Of a stretch of 64,000 nucleotides of DNA, positions 25,494 to 33,763 are shown one piece after another; the first letter of the stretch is position 1, and each line of letters begins with the position of its first letter. The position numbers and the translations under genes were made by a program. The stretch spans positions 1 through 64,000 of the forward strand of contig JAICUB010000029.1 in assembly GCA_025936045.1 (NCBI GenBank). Reading direction: 5' to 3'. The notes under the pieces were generated by a model that was given only the letters and a program-made list of their open reading frames with translations, was not told the DNA's origin and did no database searches. The DNA comes from Polyangiaceae bacterium. Its GTDB lineage: Bacteria > Myxococcota_A > Polyangia > Polyangiales > Polyangiaceae.

Positions 25494-26438
25494 TCAGGAG
25501 GCTTCGCTGCTGGGCGCCGTCATCCGGGGAGCCGGGGACGGCGCGGTCGGCGCGATCGGCGCGATCGAGGCGGAGGCGAGCGCACCGGCGAGCCGCCGGT
25601 GGGTGACGAAGGCGTAGGCCGCGCCGAGCAGCGCAACGGGCGGCGCGACGATGGCGAGCATCGCGTCGGGGAGGCCCAAGAGCTTCACGCCCGAGATGAA
25701 GAGCACGACGACGAGCGCCGGGCGAATCACGTGATCCGGCGCGCGCGACGACAAACGGGCACCGAAGAAGACCCCGGGAACGCTGCCGATCAGGATCGAA
25801 GCCGTCAGGCCGAGCTTGAAGTTGCCGAACAGGAGATGGCCGAGCGCAGCGCTCGTCACGAGCGGCACGGCCTGCACGAGATCGGTCCCGACGAGCTCGG
25901 AGAGCTTGAGCCGCGGATACAAGACGAGGAGCAGAATGATCATGAGCGAGCCCGAGCCGACCGAGGTGAGCCCGACGATGAGTCCGCCGAAAATCCCGAT
26001 GAATAGCGTCGGCAACGGGCGCACGACCACCGGCAGGAGGCTCTCGCCCGGACGCTTGCGCACGAGCAACGGCCGCACGACGAGCGCGACCGAAACGATG
26101 AGCAGCACCACGCCGAGCGCGAGCTTCACGTGCGACTCGAGCTCGGCACCGGCTCCGAGCTTGCGCAGCAGCAGCACGCCGAGAAACGCGGACGGGATCG
26201 AGCCGAGCGCGAGCCACTTCACGAGCCCCCAGTTCACCGTGCCGCGCTTCCAGTGCACGCCGCCGCCGATGGGACGCATGATCATGGCCGCAACCACGTC
26301 GCTCGAAACGGCAGCGAGCGGTTGCACGCCGAAGAGGAGCACGAGGATCGGCGTCATCAGGGCGCCGCCGCCCATGCCGGTCAGTCCCACGACGAAACCG
26401 ACGAAGGCTCCGGCGACGATGACGAGCGGATCGAGCAT
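25494..26438 (-). CDS. TauE/SafE family sulfite/organosulfur exporter (copy 2)
   Basis: A 314-aa paralogue of the 24504-25415 product, with the same two GxGG/GSGS half-repeats (GLTGMGGGALMTP, GLTSVGSGSLMI). The shared central region is almost unbroken, which indicates a tandem duplication. The Ala/Pro/Ser-rich C-terminal tail is unique to this copy. The two copies are separated by 78 bp that contain a separate regulatory box, so each is probably transcribed on its own. Confidence 0.9.
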   Translation of the reverse strand: MLDPLVIVAGAFVGFVVGLTGMGGGALMTPILVLLFGVQPLAAVSSDVVAAMIMRPIGGGVHWKRGTVNWGLVKWLALGSIPSAFLGVLLLRKLGAGAELESHVKLALGVVLLIVSVALVVRPLLVRKRPGESLLPVVVRPLPTLFIGIFGGLIVGLTSVGSGSLMIILLLVLYPRLKLSELVGTDLVQAVPLVTSAALGHLLFGNFKLGLTASILIGSVPGVFFGARLSSRAPDHVIRPALVVVLFISGVKLLGLPDAMLAIVAPPVALLGAAYAFVTHRRLAGALASASIAPIAPTAPSPAPRMTAPSSEAS

Positions 26439-26455
26439 GCGCCAAGTGTAGCTAC

Positions 26456-26490
26456 AATCCCTACCGAGTTAGTTGGTATCTCACAACTAA
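26456..26490 (-). promoter_or_regulatory. AT-rich operator-like region before TauE copy 2
   Basis: AATCCCTACCGAGTTAGTTG continues the box shared with copy 1. It overlaps a second inverted repeat, TTAGTTG-N8-CAACTAA (26469-26490). An unusually AT-rich run (26491-26512) follows upstream and would suit a promoter. Confidence 0.45.
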
Positions 26491-26573
26491 TCGAATTTAT
26501 TGTTATTTTATTGGGCACGCCGCCATTCGACCGTGGCTGGAAGGCGTGCGTGCCTGACCCGCAGCTCGGGGAG

Positions 26574-27941
26574 TCACACCTGCGCGGGCGGCATCAGGCT
26601 CGTGCGAGAAATCTCGGCTTCCTCACTGCGCGTCTCGCCCGCCCGGTCGAGCGCCAGCTTGAAGAGCACCGGGCCGATCATCTCGTTGATCGCGACGGCG
26701 GCGATGGCGAGCGAACGGAAGCCGTCGCCGAGTCCGGGGAAGGCGTTGGCGATCGTCATGCTGAGGCCGAGCGCCAGGCCCGCCTGCGAGACGAGCGACG
26801 ACCAACCCCACTTCTTGAGCACCGGCGGGTCGCTCGCGACGCGGCTGCTCACGAGGTGCGCGGCGTAGGTCGCGAGGCCGCGAATGACGCAGAGCGTGAG
26901 CGCGATGGGCCAGAACTTGCGGAGGAGCGGCACGTTGAGGTGCGCGCCCGCGTTCGCGAAGAAGACGACGAAGACGACGTTGCCCGTCTGCTCGATGGCA
27001 TGGAGGAGCTTTTCGCCCTGCGCCGTCAGGTTTTGCACGACGAAGCCCGCGACCATGAACGCGAGCGTCGCGTCCACCTTCACGTAGCGCAAGAAGTCCG
27101 AGAGACCGAAGCCGATGGCGAGCAGCACGAGCAGGAGCCCGCGCCCGACGAGCTTCAGGTACGCGGCGAGGGCCAGGCCGAGCGTCGTCCCGAAGGCGAT
27201 GCTGCCGAGTAGCTCGTGGCCGAGATCCTGCACGTCTCGCACGGAAAAGCCGCCGGAGCCCGCGATGAGGGGGCGGGCGAGCATCATGGCGGCCGCCACC
27301 AGAACCACGACCACGACGTCCGACGACATGATGAACGCGAGCGCGAAGGTGGCGACGGGCCCCTTGGCGCGCGTCTGCGAAAGAATGCCCATGCACGCCG
27401 ATGGGCTGCGCGTGATGCTGAGCACGCCCCAGAGCAGCGCGACGCCGAACATGGGAACGGGCGCGAGCGTCGCGAAGAAGGGCGTAAAGCGACCGAGGAA
27501 GAACATGGCGACCGTCATCACGACGCCGACGAGCACGCTCTGCAGGAACATCGCGTAGCTGAGGCTCTTGGCGACCTGACGCAGCGTGCTCACCTTGAGC
27601 TCGGCGCCGCCCGCGAGCGCGATGAGCGCGAGGGCGAGCGTGTTCACGGGCGACAGCTGATCGACCGTGTGGTGATCGACGAGCTCGAGCACGTCGGGGC
27701 CGCCGATGATGCCCGCGAGTAGATAGCCCGACAGGTGCGGCAGCCCGATCGTCTCGAGCAGCTCGGAGAGGAGCGTACCCGCGAGCAGCAAAAAGCCGAC
27801 GCCTGCGACGCTGCCGAGCTCGCCCTTGAGCTCGGGCGTGAGGCGGGTTGCACCGAACAGCATGCAAACCGTGACCGCCAGCGCGAACGCTTGTACGAGC
27901 CGCGTCCAGACGTCCTTCGAGCCGGCGACAGCGCTGCTCAT
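26574..27941 (-). CDS. CPA2-type cation/proton antiporter
   Basis: 455 residues with about 12-13 helices. The N-terminal half shows the CPA2 pattern (LSELLETIGLPHLSGYLLAGIIGGPDVL) and a TM5-like segment AFIMSSDVVVVVLVAA, with Asp where QD is usual in KefB-type exchangers. No C-terminal TrkA domain is present. The ATG at 27941 overlaps the stop of the preceding gene by 4 bp (ATGA), so it is the last gene of a coupled three-gene operon with another exchanger-like protein and an MscS channel. The transported ion is not predictable. Confidence 0.85.
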   Translation of the reverse strand: MSSAVAGSKDVWTRLVQAFALAVTVCMLFGATRLTPELKGELGSVAGVGFLLLAGTLLSELLETIGLPHLSGYLLAGIIGGPDVLELVDHHTVDQLSPVNTLALALIALAGGAELKVSTLRQVAKSLSYAMFLQSVLVGVVMTVAMFFLGRFTPFFATLAPVPMFGVALLWGVLSITRSPSACMGILSQTRAKGPVATFALAFIMSSDVVVVVLVAAAMMLARPLIAGSGGFSVRDVQDLGHELLGSIAFGTTLGLALAAYLKLVGRGLLLVLLAIGFGLSDFLRYVKVDATLAFMVAGFVVQNLTAQGEKLLHAIEQTGNVVFVVFFANAGAHLNVPLLRKFWPIALTLCVIRGLATYAAHLVSSRVASDPPVLKKWGWSSLVSQAGLALGLSMTIANAFPGLGDGFRSLAIAAVAINEMIGPVLFKLALDRAGETRSEEAEISRTSLMPPAQV

Positions 27942-29236
27942 CGGCGTGCCTCCGGAAAATCGGAGACGGAAGTGCGCTCGCCGAAGTCCGAATCGTGGAG
28001 CGCGGAGCTCGGCAAGGAGAGCGGCGCCACGTCGCTTTCGGCGTCGACCGCGTGCGTCTCGCCGGCCGCTTCGAGAGCGCGCTTGAGCTCGGCGGGGCCG
28101 ATGAGCTCGCCGAGCAGGACGCCCGCGGCGGCGAGCAGGAGCACGGCGCTGCTCGCTCTCCCGGGTAAGCGGACGAGCAGCGTGAACGCGAGCGCGAGCG
28201 AGATGGCGCCCGTCGAAGCCATCCCGAAGCCGATGCGGGGGCCCGACGCACGCGCAGCCGGCAGGAGCGCGATCAAAACGACGCCGCGCACGACCTCCGC
28301 GCCCAGGCGCGCCGCGAGCGCGACCGCCACGAGCAACCAGAGCTTCGGCAACGAGTCGAAGTCGACGCACGCGCCCGCGACGAGCACCACCGGCAAAAGC
28401 ACGGGCTTTTCGGTCGGCTGCACCATGTATTTGATCTCGAGGCGATGGCGCGAAGCGATCGAAACCGTGAGCCCCATCGCGAACAAGGTCGCGACGGCGG
28501 CGAGGCCGAGGCGCATGGCGACGCCCGCGGCGAGCAGCGAGGTGCCGAGCAGGATGCCCCAGCTCTCGTCGCGCCTGAACTCGCGACCGAGCAGCACCGC
28601 GGCGACGAGGCCCATCACCACGCCGATGCCGAGCGTGCAGCCGACGCGGACGCTGAGGTCGAACGCGCCGAGCGGCGCGTCGGGCGCGACGGCGAAGAGG
28701 ATGCCGAGCCCGAGCACGGGGACGAGAGCGCTCGCGCGCGCCATGTCCGCGAGCCAATCGCTGAGCTTGCCGCGCGCGCCGTGACGCTCCGCCACCCAGC
28801 GCACGGTGTGCCGCGTCGTTTCGGAGCCGACGAAGCCGGCGCCGAGCGCAAGCTCGAGCCGTTCGAAGCCGTGCAAAATGTCGAGCGCGTCGAGCGTGAC
28901 GAAGAGCGCGGCCGAGACGCCGGCGCCCACGAGGGCAGCGCCGAAAATGCCGGTAACGGCGCGGCCGAGACGCACGCGCCGCCGCCCCACGAGGAGGTAA
29001 CCGAGCCCCACGACGAACGCGAGCCACGCCGCGGCGCACGCGAAGATCGGCTGGAAGCTATGCACCGTCGAGCGCGGCAGGAGACCGAGCCCGTGCGGTC
29101 CGGCGGCCACGCCGAGCACCAGGTACTCCGCGCCCGAGGGCAGGCCGAAGCCGCGGATCGTGCGTCCGCCGACCAGCATGCTGCTGACGAACGCCACGAC
29201 CAACAGGCCGAGCAGAACCGCGATGCCGCCGCTCAT
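27938..29236 (-). CDS. Second, divergent Na+/H+ exchanger-like membrane protein
   Basis: 432 residues with 12 or so helices and the overall CPA exchanger layout: GLPSGAEYLVLGVAAGPHGLGLL near the N-terminus and the Asp-bearing ADMARASALVPVLGLGILF in the middle. It is clearly distinct from the downstream exchanger. A polar tail of about 50 residues ends the protein. Start and stop each overlap a neighbour by 4 bp, implying fixed stoichiometry. It may form a two-subunit exchanger with the next product, but that is inference. Confidence 0.75.
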   Translation of the reverse strand: MSGGIAVLLGLLVVAFVSSMLVGGRTIRGFGLPSGAEYLVLGVAAGPHGLGLLPRSTVHSFQPIFACAAAWLAFVVGLGYLLVGRRRVRLGRAVTGIFGAALVGAGVSAALFVTLDALDILHGFERLELALGAGFVGSETTRHTVRWVAERHGARGKLSDWLADMARASALVPVLGLGILFAVAPDAPLGAFDLSVRVGCTLGIGVVMGLVAAVLLGREFRRDESWGILLGTSLLAAGVAMRLGLAAVATLFAMGLTVSIASRHRLEIKYMVQPTEKPVLLPVVLVAGACVDFDSLPKLWLLVAVALAARLGAEVVRGVVLIALLPAARASGPRIGFGMASTGAISLALAFTLLVRLPGRASSAVLLLAAAGVLLGELIGPAELKRALEAAGETHAVDAESDVAPLSLPSSALHDSDFGERTSVSDFPEARR

Positions 29237-31092
29237 GAGTGCGCCTCGCGATCGAGTCGTCCGAGCGGGACGTGCGCGGCGGCGAGCGCCTCGACGATCG
29301 CGAGCTGTACCTCGGAACGCGCGTTGCGCTGATCGGACGCGAAGCTCACGCGAAAGAGCGTGCGGGCGGCGTCGGCGCTCGTGAGCTCGACGCGAGCGTC
29401 GTCCGAGAAGCGCGAGGCGGTTCTCAGCAAGACGCCCTGCACGTCCGTGTGCGGCGTGCCCGGCGCGACCGCGACATCGACGTCGAAGCGCGGCCGCGTG
29501 CCGATGACGCGCGTCGGATGGCGGAGCGCATACAGGTGGGGGATGCGCACTTCGGCGCGCTCGGAGTCCTCGAGCCTCAAGTCGAGCAGACCGATGCTCG
29601 AGATGCGCCCGCCGTAGCCGCCGATCTCGACGTGCTGGCCGGGGCGAAGACGCCGGCCAAAGAGCAGGATGGCGCCGAGCATGCCGCTCGCGAGGACGGG
29701 CGTGGCAGCCAAGCCGAGCGCGACGAGCACGACGGCGCCCGTGCGACCGAGCGCGCCTTCCGTGTTGCCGGTGACGAGCGGCGCGAGGAACACGAGCGCG
29801 GCGAGTACGACGCCGAGCCGCAGGAGAGCGCTCGTCGGCGCAGCGAGCTCCGGCGTCACCCAGCTCACGACGTTTTCATGTCGTTCGATGCTGTCGAAGA
29901 ACAGGCCGAGGAAGCGCACGAGCACGAAGACCGCCGCCCCCGCGATCACGAGCACGGCGAGCACCGGCAAGCCCGTCGCGAGCCGCGTCATCAGCTGCGA
30001 GAGCGGCGTGACGATGAGCCCCGTGAGCTTCTGCGTGTAGTCGCGCGTCGACTCGAAGAGCGAGAGCACGACGACGAGCCAGGCGTAGAACACGCCGGCC
30101 TGCGCGACCCACTTGCCGACTCCGAGCACGACGACCGCGGTGCTCCGCACCGTGCCGGGGCTCACCACCTCGATCTGGCGCACGCGTACGGCGAGCACGC
30201 GCTCGGCGTTCGCGTCGATCCAGGCGCGCGCCCGTTCGGCGAACTCGCCGATCTTCTGCATCAAGTAGAAGGCGATGAGCCCCAGAAAGACGAGCAGCGA
30301 GATCGAAAACACCGTCTTCGAAAGCGCAGCCTGGCGATGCTCGCTCTCGATGGCGCTGCGGAGCGCACCGACGACACTCGCGGCATGGACGTCGACGGAG
30401 CTCGCCCCCGCCGCCTGAGCGTCCTCGCTACCGAGCTCGACGATCGGCGTTTGGCCGGCGAGCACGACGGCGAGCTCGCCGCGATGCTCGTAGCGGACGT
30501 CGGCTTCGTGGACGTGCTCGACGACGGAGGCGAGCGCCGCCGTCGCGGCCTGGGCGCGCTGCTCGGGGGTCTTGTTGCCGCGCGGCACGCGGATCGCAAA
30601 TACCTGGGCATCCCCCAGCAAGACTTGGGCGTTTGCGACGGGCGCGGCCGAAGCGCTCGGCGCGCGGCGCGGGGCGGCGGGGGTCGGCAACGCTGCTACG
30701 GCCGCCGGGGGACCGCCGTCCGTCGCGCTCGCGCGGGCCGAGACCGTCGGCGCGGGCGCGGGCGGGCTGACAGGCGGCGCGGGAGGCGGAGGCGGCGCGG
30801 CGGGCGCGGCGCTCGGCTCGCTCGCGGACGCGAGGGCGGCGGGAAGCTCGACGCTCGCGGAAGGACGCGGGGCGAGCAGGCTCGGAGCGTTCGGGGCCGT
30901 GACCACGGGCGGCGGCGCGAGCGGTGACGGCGCATGCGACGGCGAGCCCGCGGGCGCGGCTATCGCCGGGGGGGAGGAGGACGGCGGCTCTGCGCTCGCC
31001 CGCGCGGGTGCCGGCTCCGCGTGCAGCGGCGCCGCGAATAGGACGACGAGCGCGGCCGAGCGCAGGCGGGACCAGTCGAGCGGGGTCGTCAC
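29233..31092 (-). CDS. MscS-family mechanosensitive channel with long Pro/Ala-rich N-terminal region
   Basis: About 619 residues. A signal-like N-terminus (RLRSAALVVLFAAPLHA) and a roughly 150-residue Pro/Ala/Ser region precede a small periplasmic domain with a tight set of charged residues. Several helices follow, and then the MscS core: pore helix region PVLASGMLGAILLFGRRLRPG and beta domain HVEIGGYGGRISSIGLLDLRLEDSE...IPHLYAL. The start is unsettled: the GTG at 31092 gives a clean signal peptide, while a TTG at 31164 extends the frame by 24 residues without a ribosome site. First gene of the coupled channel-exchanger operon, which suggests a role in osmotic or ion homeostasis. Confidence 0.82.
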   Translation of the reverse strand: MTTPLDWSRLRSAALVVLFAAPLHAEPAPARASAEPPSSSPPAIAAPAGSPSHAPSPLAPPPVVTAPNAPSLLAPRPSASVELPAALASASEPSAAPAAPPPPPAPPVSPPAPAPTVSARASATDGGPPAAVAALPTPAAPRRAPSASAAPVANAQVLLGDAQVFAIRVPRGNKTPEQRAQAATAALASVVEHVHEADVRYEHRGELAVVLAGQTPIVELGSEDAQAAGASSVDVHAASVVGALRSAIESEHRQAALSKTVFSISLLVFLGLIAFYLMQKIGEFAERARAWIDANAERVLAVRVRQIEVVSPGTVRSTAVVVLGVGKWVAQAGVFYAWLVVVLSLFESTRDYTQKLTGLIVTPLSQLMTRLATGLPVLAVLVIAGAAVFVLVRFLGLFFDSIERHENVVSWVTPELAAPTSALLRLGVVLAALVFLAPLVTGNTEGALGRTGAVVLVALGLAATPVLASGMLGAILLFGRRLRPGQHVEIGGYGGRISSIGLLDLRLEDSERAEVRIPHLYALRHPTRVIGTRPRFDVDVAVAPGTPHTDVQGVLLRTASRFSDDARVELTSADAARTLFRVSFASDQRNARSEVQLAIVEALAAAHVPLGRLDREAHS

Positions 31093-31185
31093 CTCTAAGA
31101 CTTCTACTCGCTCACGTACCCGCTCGAAATAGGCGTCTACGCGAGGTGAAACCCGTGTGGTCAATGGTGCGAGCGTCGCTCGCGA

Positions 31186-32409
31186 TCATTTTGCGGGATC
31201 GATGCGGAAGACGCGCCGACTGCTCGCGTCGGCAACGTACGCGCGGCCGTCGGGGCCGATCGCGATGCCGCCGAGCGCGCCCGAGGGCAAACCGGTGTCG
31301 AGCTCGGCGAGCGTGCGGCCGGCGCGATCGTAGGCGACGACGTGACTCGTGAGGGCGTCGGTGACGAAGAGCACACCCTCGTAGAGCGCGAGCCCGCTCG
31401 GCTCGGCGAGCCGGCCGCGAGGCACGACTTCAGCGAGCTTCCAGCCGTTCATGCTCACGTGGATTTGGATGGGGTCGTACGTGACGACGGGGTCCCCCGG
31501 AGTGCCGGCCGTCGTGTCGAGCGCGACGATGCGGCCGTTGCCGGTGTCCGCGGCGTAGAGCAGCGCCGTTTCGGGGTCGAACACGAGGTGACTCGGCACC
31601 TCGGGCACGCGGCTGAGCTCGCCGGTCGCATAGCGTTCGAGCTCGCCGTCGGAGTGGTCGTCACCGCCGGGCTCGTGCGGCGCGTGAAAATCATAGCGGT
31701 CGAGGGAGCCGGCGTCGCCGTTGAATGTCCAGTAGACGTTGTCGTGCTCGTGCGCGACGCCCATGCAGTAGGGCGACTCGTGCAGCATGTCGATGTGCGT
31801 GCTGTGCGTCGGTGAATCCGCGGGCGGCGTCACGCCGAAGATGGTCGGATCGGCCGACCAGAGCGCGGGGCCGTTGAAAGGCACGGCCTCGTCCTCGTAG
31901 TTCGAGGTGCGCGCCTCGGCGCAGGTCGAGAACGTGTCGTCGCCGGCGAACGAAATAGAGGTGGGCCGGCGCATGAAATGCCAAGCGTTGGCGTCTGCTT
32001 TGACTTCGGAGGTCTGCGGTGTCGCGGGAGCCGCCGTCGCGCCGTGAACGATCGCCACCCGCCCGATGAGCCACGGGCAGCCCGTGGTGTCGCCGTCGTT
32101 GCACACCTCGTCGGTCAGCGGCTGGCGCAGGGTGATCCAGAGCTCGTCGTCGGCGCTCGGATTGAACGCGAGGGCCGTGGGGTAAAACGGTTGTCGGCTG
32201 TCGGCGGCGGCGTCGTACACCTCGAAGTAGCTCGGCGGCGTGGGGCCCGCGCCGAGCAGCGCCGCCACCGCCAAATCCTCCGCCGAGGGCGCCCCGGGCG
32301 TCTCCGCCGCCGCCGGCGCGTCGGGCACCTTCTCGCTGCTGCAAGCAAAGGCACAGAGGGCCGCCACCGCCGCCGCACGCTTGACGAAAGCCACGCCAGG
32401 ATCTCCCAC
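31186..32409 (-). CDS. Beta-propeller (NHL-type) lipoprotein
   Basis: A 407-aa lipoprotein: signal VKRAAAVAALCAFAC with lipobox AFAC, an Ala/Pro spacer, then propeller repeats (PTALAFNPSADDELWITL, PSHLVFDPETALLYAADTGNGRIVALD, PSGLALYEGVLFVTDALTSHVVAYD, GGIAIGPDGRAYVADASSRRVFRID). NHL propellers bind proteins or sugars; some are lyases. The start is GTG at 32409 or GTG at 32394, the latter preceded by GGGAG. It lies 93 bp from divergent serB. Function unknown. Confidence 0.75.
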   Translation of the reverse strand: MGDPGVAFVKRAAAVAALCAFACSSEKVPDAPAAAETPGAPSAEDLAVAALLGAGPTPPSYFEVYDAAADSRQPFYPTALAFNPSADDELWITLRQPLTDEVCNDGDTTGCPWLIGRVAIVHGATAAPATPQTSEVKADANAWHFMRRPTSISFAGDDTFSTCAEARTSNYEDEAVPFNGPALWSADPTIFGVTPPADSPTHSTHIDMLHESPYCMGVAHEHDNVYWTFNGDAGSLDRYDFHAPHEPGGDDHSDGELERYATGELSRVPEVPSHLVFDPETALLYAADTGNGRIVALDTTAGTPGDPVVTYDPIQIHVSMNGWKLAEVVPRGRLAEPSGLALYEGVLFVTDALTSHVVAYDRAGRTLAELDTGLPSGALGGIAIGPDGRAYVADASSRRVFRIDPAK

Positions 32410-32502
32410 GCCTCGTCCCCGAGCTCAAGCCGAGGCCGGCTCCTACACGGACGACCGTCCGAGAACGCGCATGCCACAAAGAATGCTAAATAGCCGCCGC
32501 CC

Positions 32503-33753
32503 ATGACTTCGCACGAGTACCCGGATCGTATCGTTTTGCACATTGCCGGCGCGGACCGTCCCGGCGTGACGGCGCGTCTCACCGAGATCATCGCCGAGGA
32601 GAGCGCGGACCTCGTGGATATCGGCCAGTCGGTGCTGCACGGCTACTTGATGCTGTCGGCCATCGTCGACGTACCGACCACGTCGAACGCGTTTCGCAAA
32701 ATTCTGTTCGCGGTGGCCGACCTCGGGCTGCGGCTCGAGGTGAGCGCCTACCGTGCCGAGCGGGCTCACTCGGCGAGGGACGCCGGCACGCTGGCCGTAA
32801 CGGTGCTCGGGCCGCTCGCGGACGGCGGCGCGACGGCGCGCATCACGCGCTTCATGGCCGAGCGCGACATGAACATCCGCGAGATCCGCTCGCTCAGCGA
32901 CAAGGACCTCAGCGGACTCGAGCTCATCGTCGACTTGAAGCCCGGCGAAGAGCCGGAGGCCGGTGAGCTGATGGACCTCCGCGGGAAGCTCCTGGCGCTC
33001 GGCACCGAGCTCGGCGTCGACCTCGCCGTGCAGAAAGACGACATCTTCCGGCGCGACAAGCGGCTCGTATGCATGGACGTCGACTCGACGTTCGTGAAGG
33101 GGGAGCTCATCGACGAGCTCGCGTCCCTGGTCGGCGCGAAGGAAAAGGTCGCCGCCATCACGGCGCGCGCGATGCGAGGCGAAATCGACTTCAAACAAGC
33201 GCTCACCGAGCGGGTGAAGCTCCTCGAAGGGCTCCCGTTCGAGCAAGCGAAAAACCTCGCCGACCGCTCCGAGCTCACGCCCGGCGCCGACCGCTTCGTG
33301 CGTCTGCTCCAAGGCCTCGGCTACCGCATCGGGCTCGTGAGCGGCGGCTTCACCTTTTTCGTGGACGATCTCAAAGCGCGCTTCGGGCTCGACTTCGCGG
33401 TCTCGAACGAGCTCGAGATCGCGGACGGGAAGCTCACGGGTCGCGTCCGCGGTTCGATCGTGGACGGCGAGCGCAAGAGTCAGGTGCTGCGCGACATGAG
33501 CCAGGCGTACCGGCTGCGGCTCGGGCAGACCATCGCCATCGGTGACGGTGCGAACGACATCCTCATGTTGCAGAGCGCCGGCCTCGGCATCGCGTTCCGC
33601 GCCAAGCCGAAGCTCCAAGCCGTCGCCGACATGAGCCTGAACCACCACGAGCGGCTCGACACGCTCCTCTACCTCATGGGCTACAACGCGCGGGACCTGC
33701 GGGAGGCCGAAAACGTCGCCGGCTGGTCCGCGAATCCCCCCAAAGCCGGTTGA
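32503..33753 (+). CDS. serB: Phosphoserine phosphatase with two N-terminal ACT domains
   Basis: A 416-aa enzyme for the last step of serine synthesis (O-phosphoserine to serine). ACT domains lie at about 9-85 and 95-170 (LHIAGADRPGVTARLTEII, VTVLGPLADGGATARITRFM), followed by a HAD phosphatase domain. Catalytic Asp192 and Asp194 sit in MDVDSTFVKGELIDELA, motif II is VSGGFTFF, and motifs III/IV are in ERKSQVL and IGDGANDILML. The double-ACT form is usual in Actinobacteria and Myxococcota and suggests serine feedback. No serine-pathway neighbours are present. Confidence 0.96.
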   Translation: MTSHEYPDRIVLHIAGADRPGVTARLTEIIAEESADLVDIGQSVLHGYLMLSAIVDVPTTSNAFRKILFAVADLGLRLEVSAYRAERAHSARDAGTLAVTVLGPLADGGATARITRFMAERDMNIREIRSLSDKDLSGLELIVDLKPGEEPEAGELMDLRGKLLALGTELGVDLAVQKDDIFRRDKRLVCMDVDSTFVKGELIDELASLVGAKEKVAAITARAMRGEIDFKQALTERVKLLEGLPFEQAKNLADRSELTPGADRFVRLLQGLGYRIGLVSGGFTFFVDDLKARFGLDFAVSNELEIADGKLTGRVRGSIVDGERKSQVLRDMSQAYRLRLGQTIAIGDGANDILMLQSAGLGIAFRAKPKLQAVADMSLNHHERLDTLLYLMGYNARDLREAENVAGWSANPPKAG

Positions 33754-33763
33754 AGCCGGTCCG

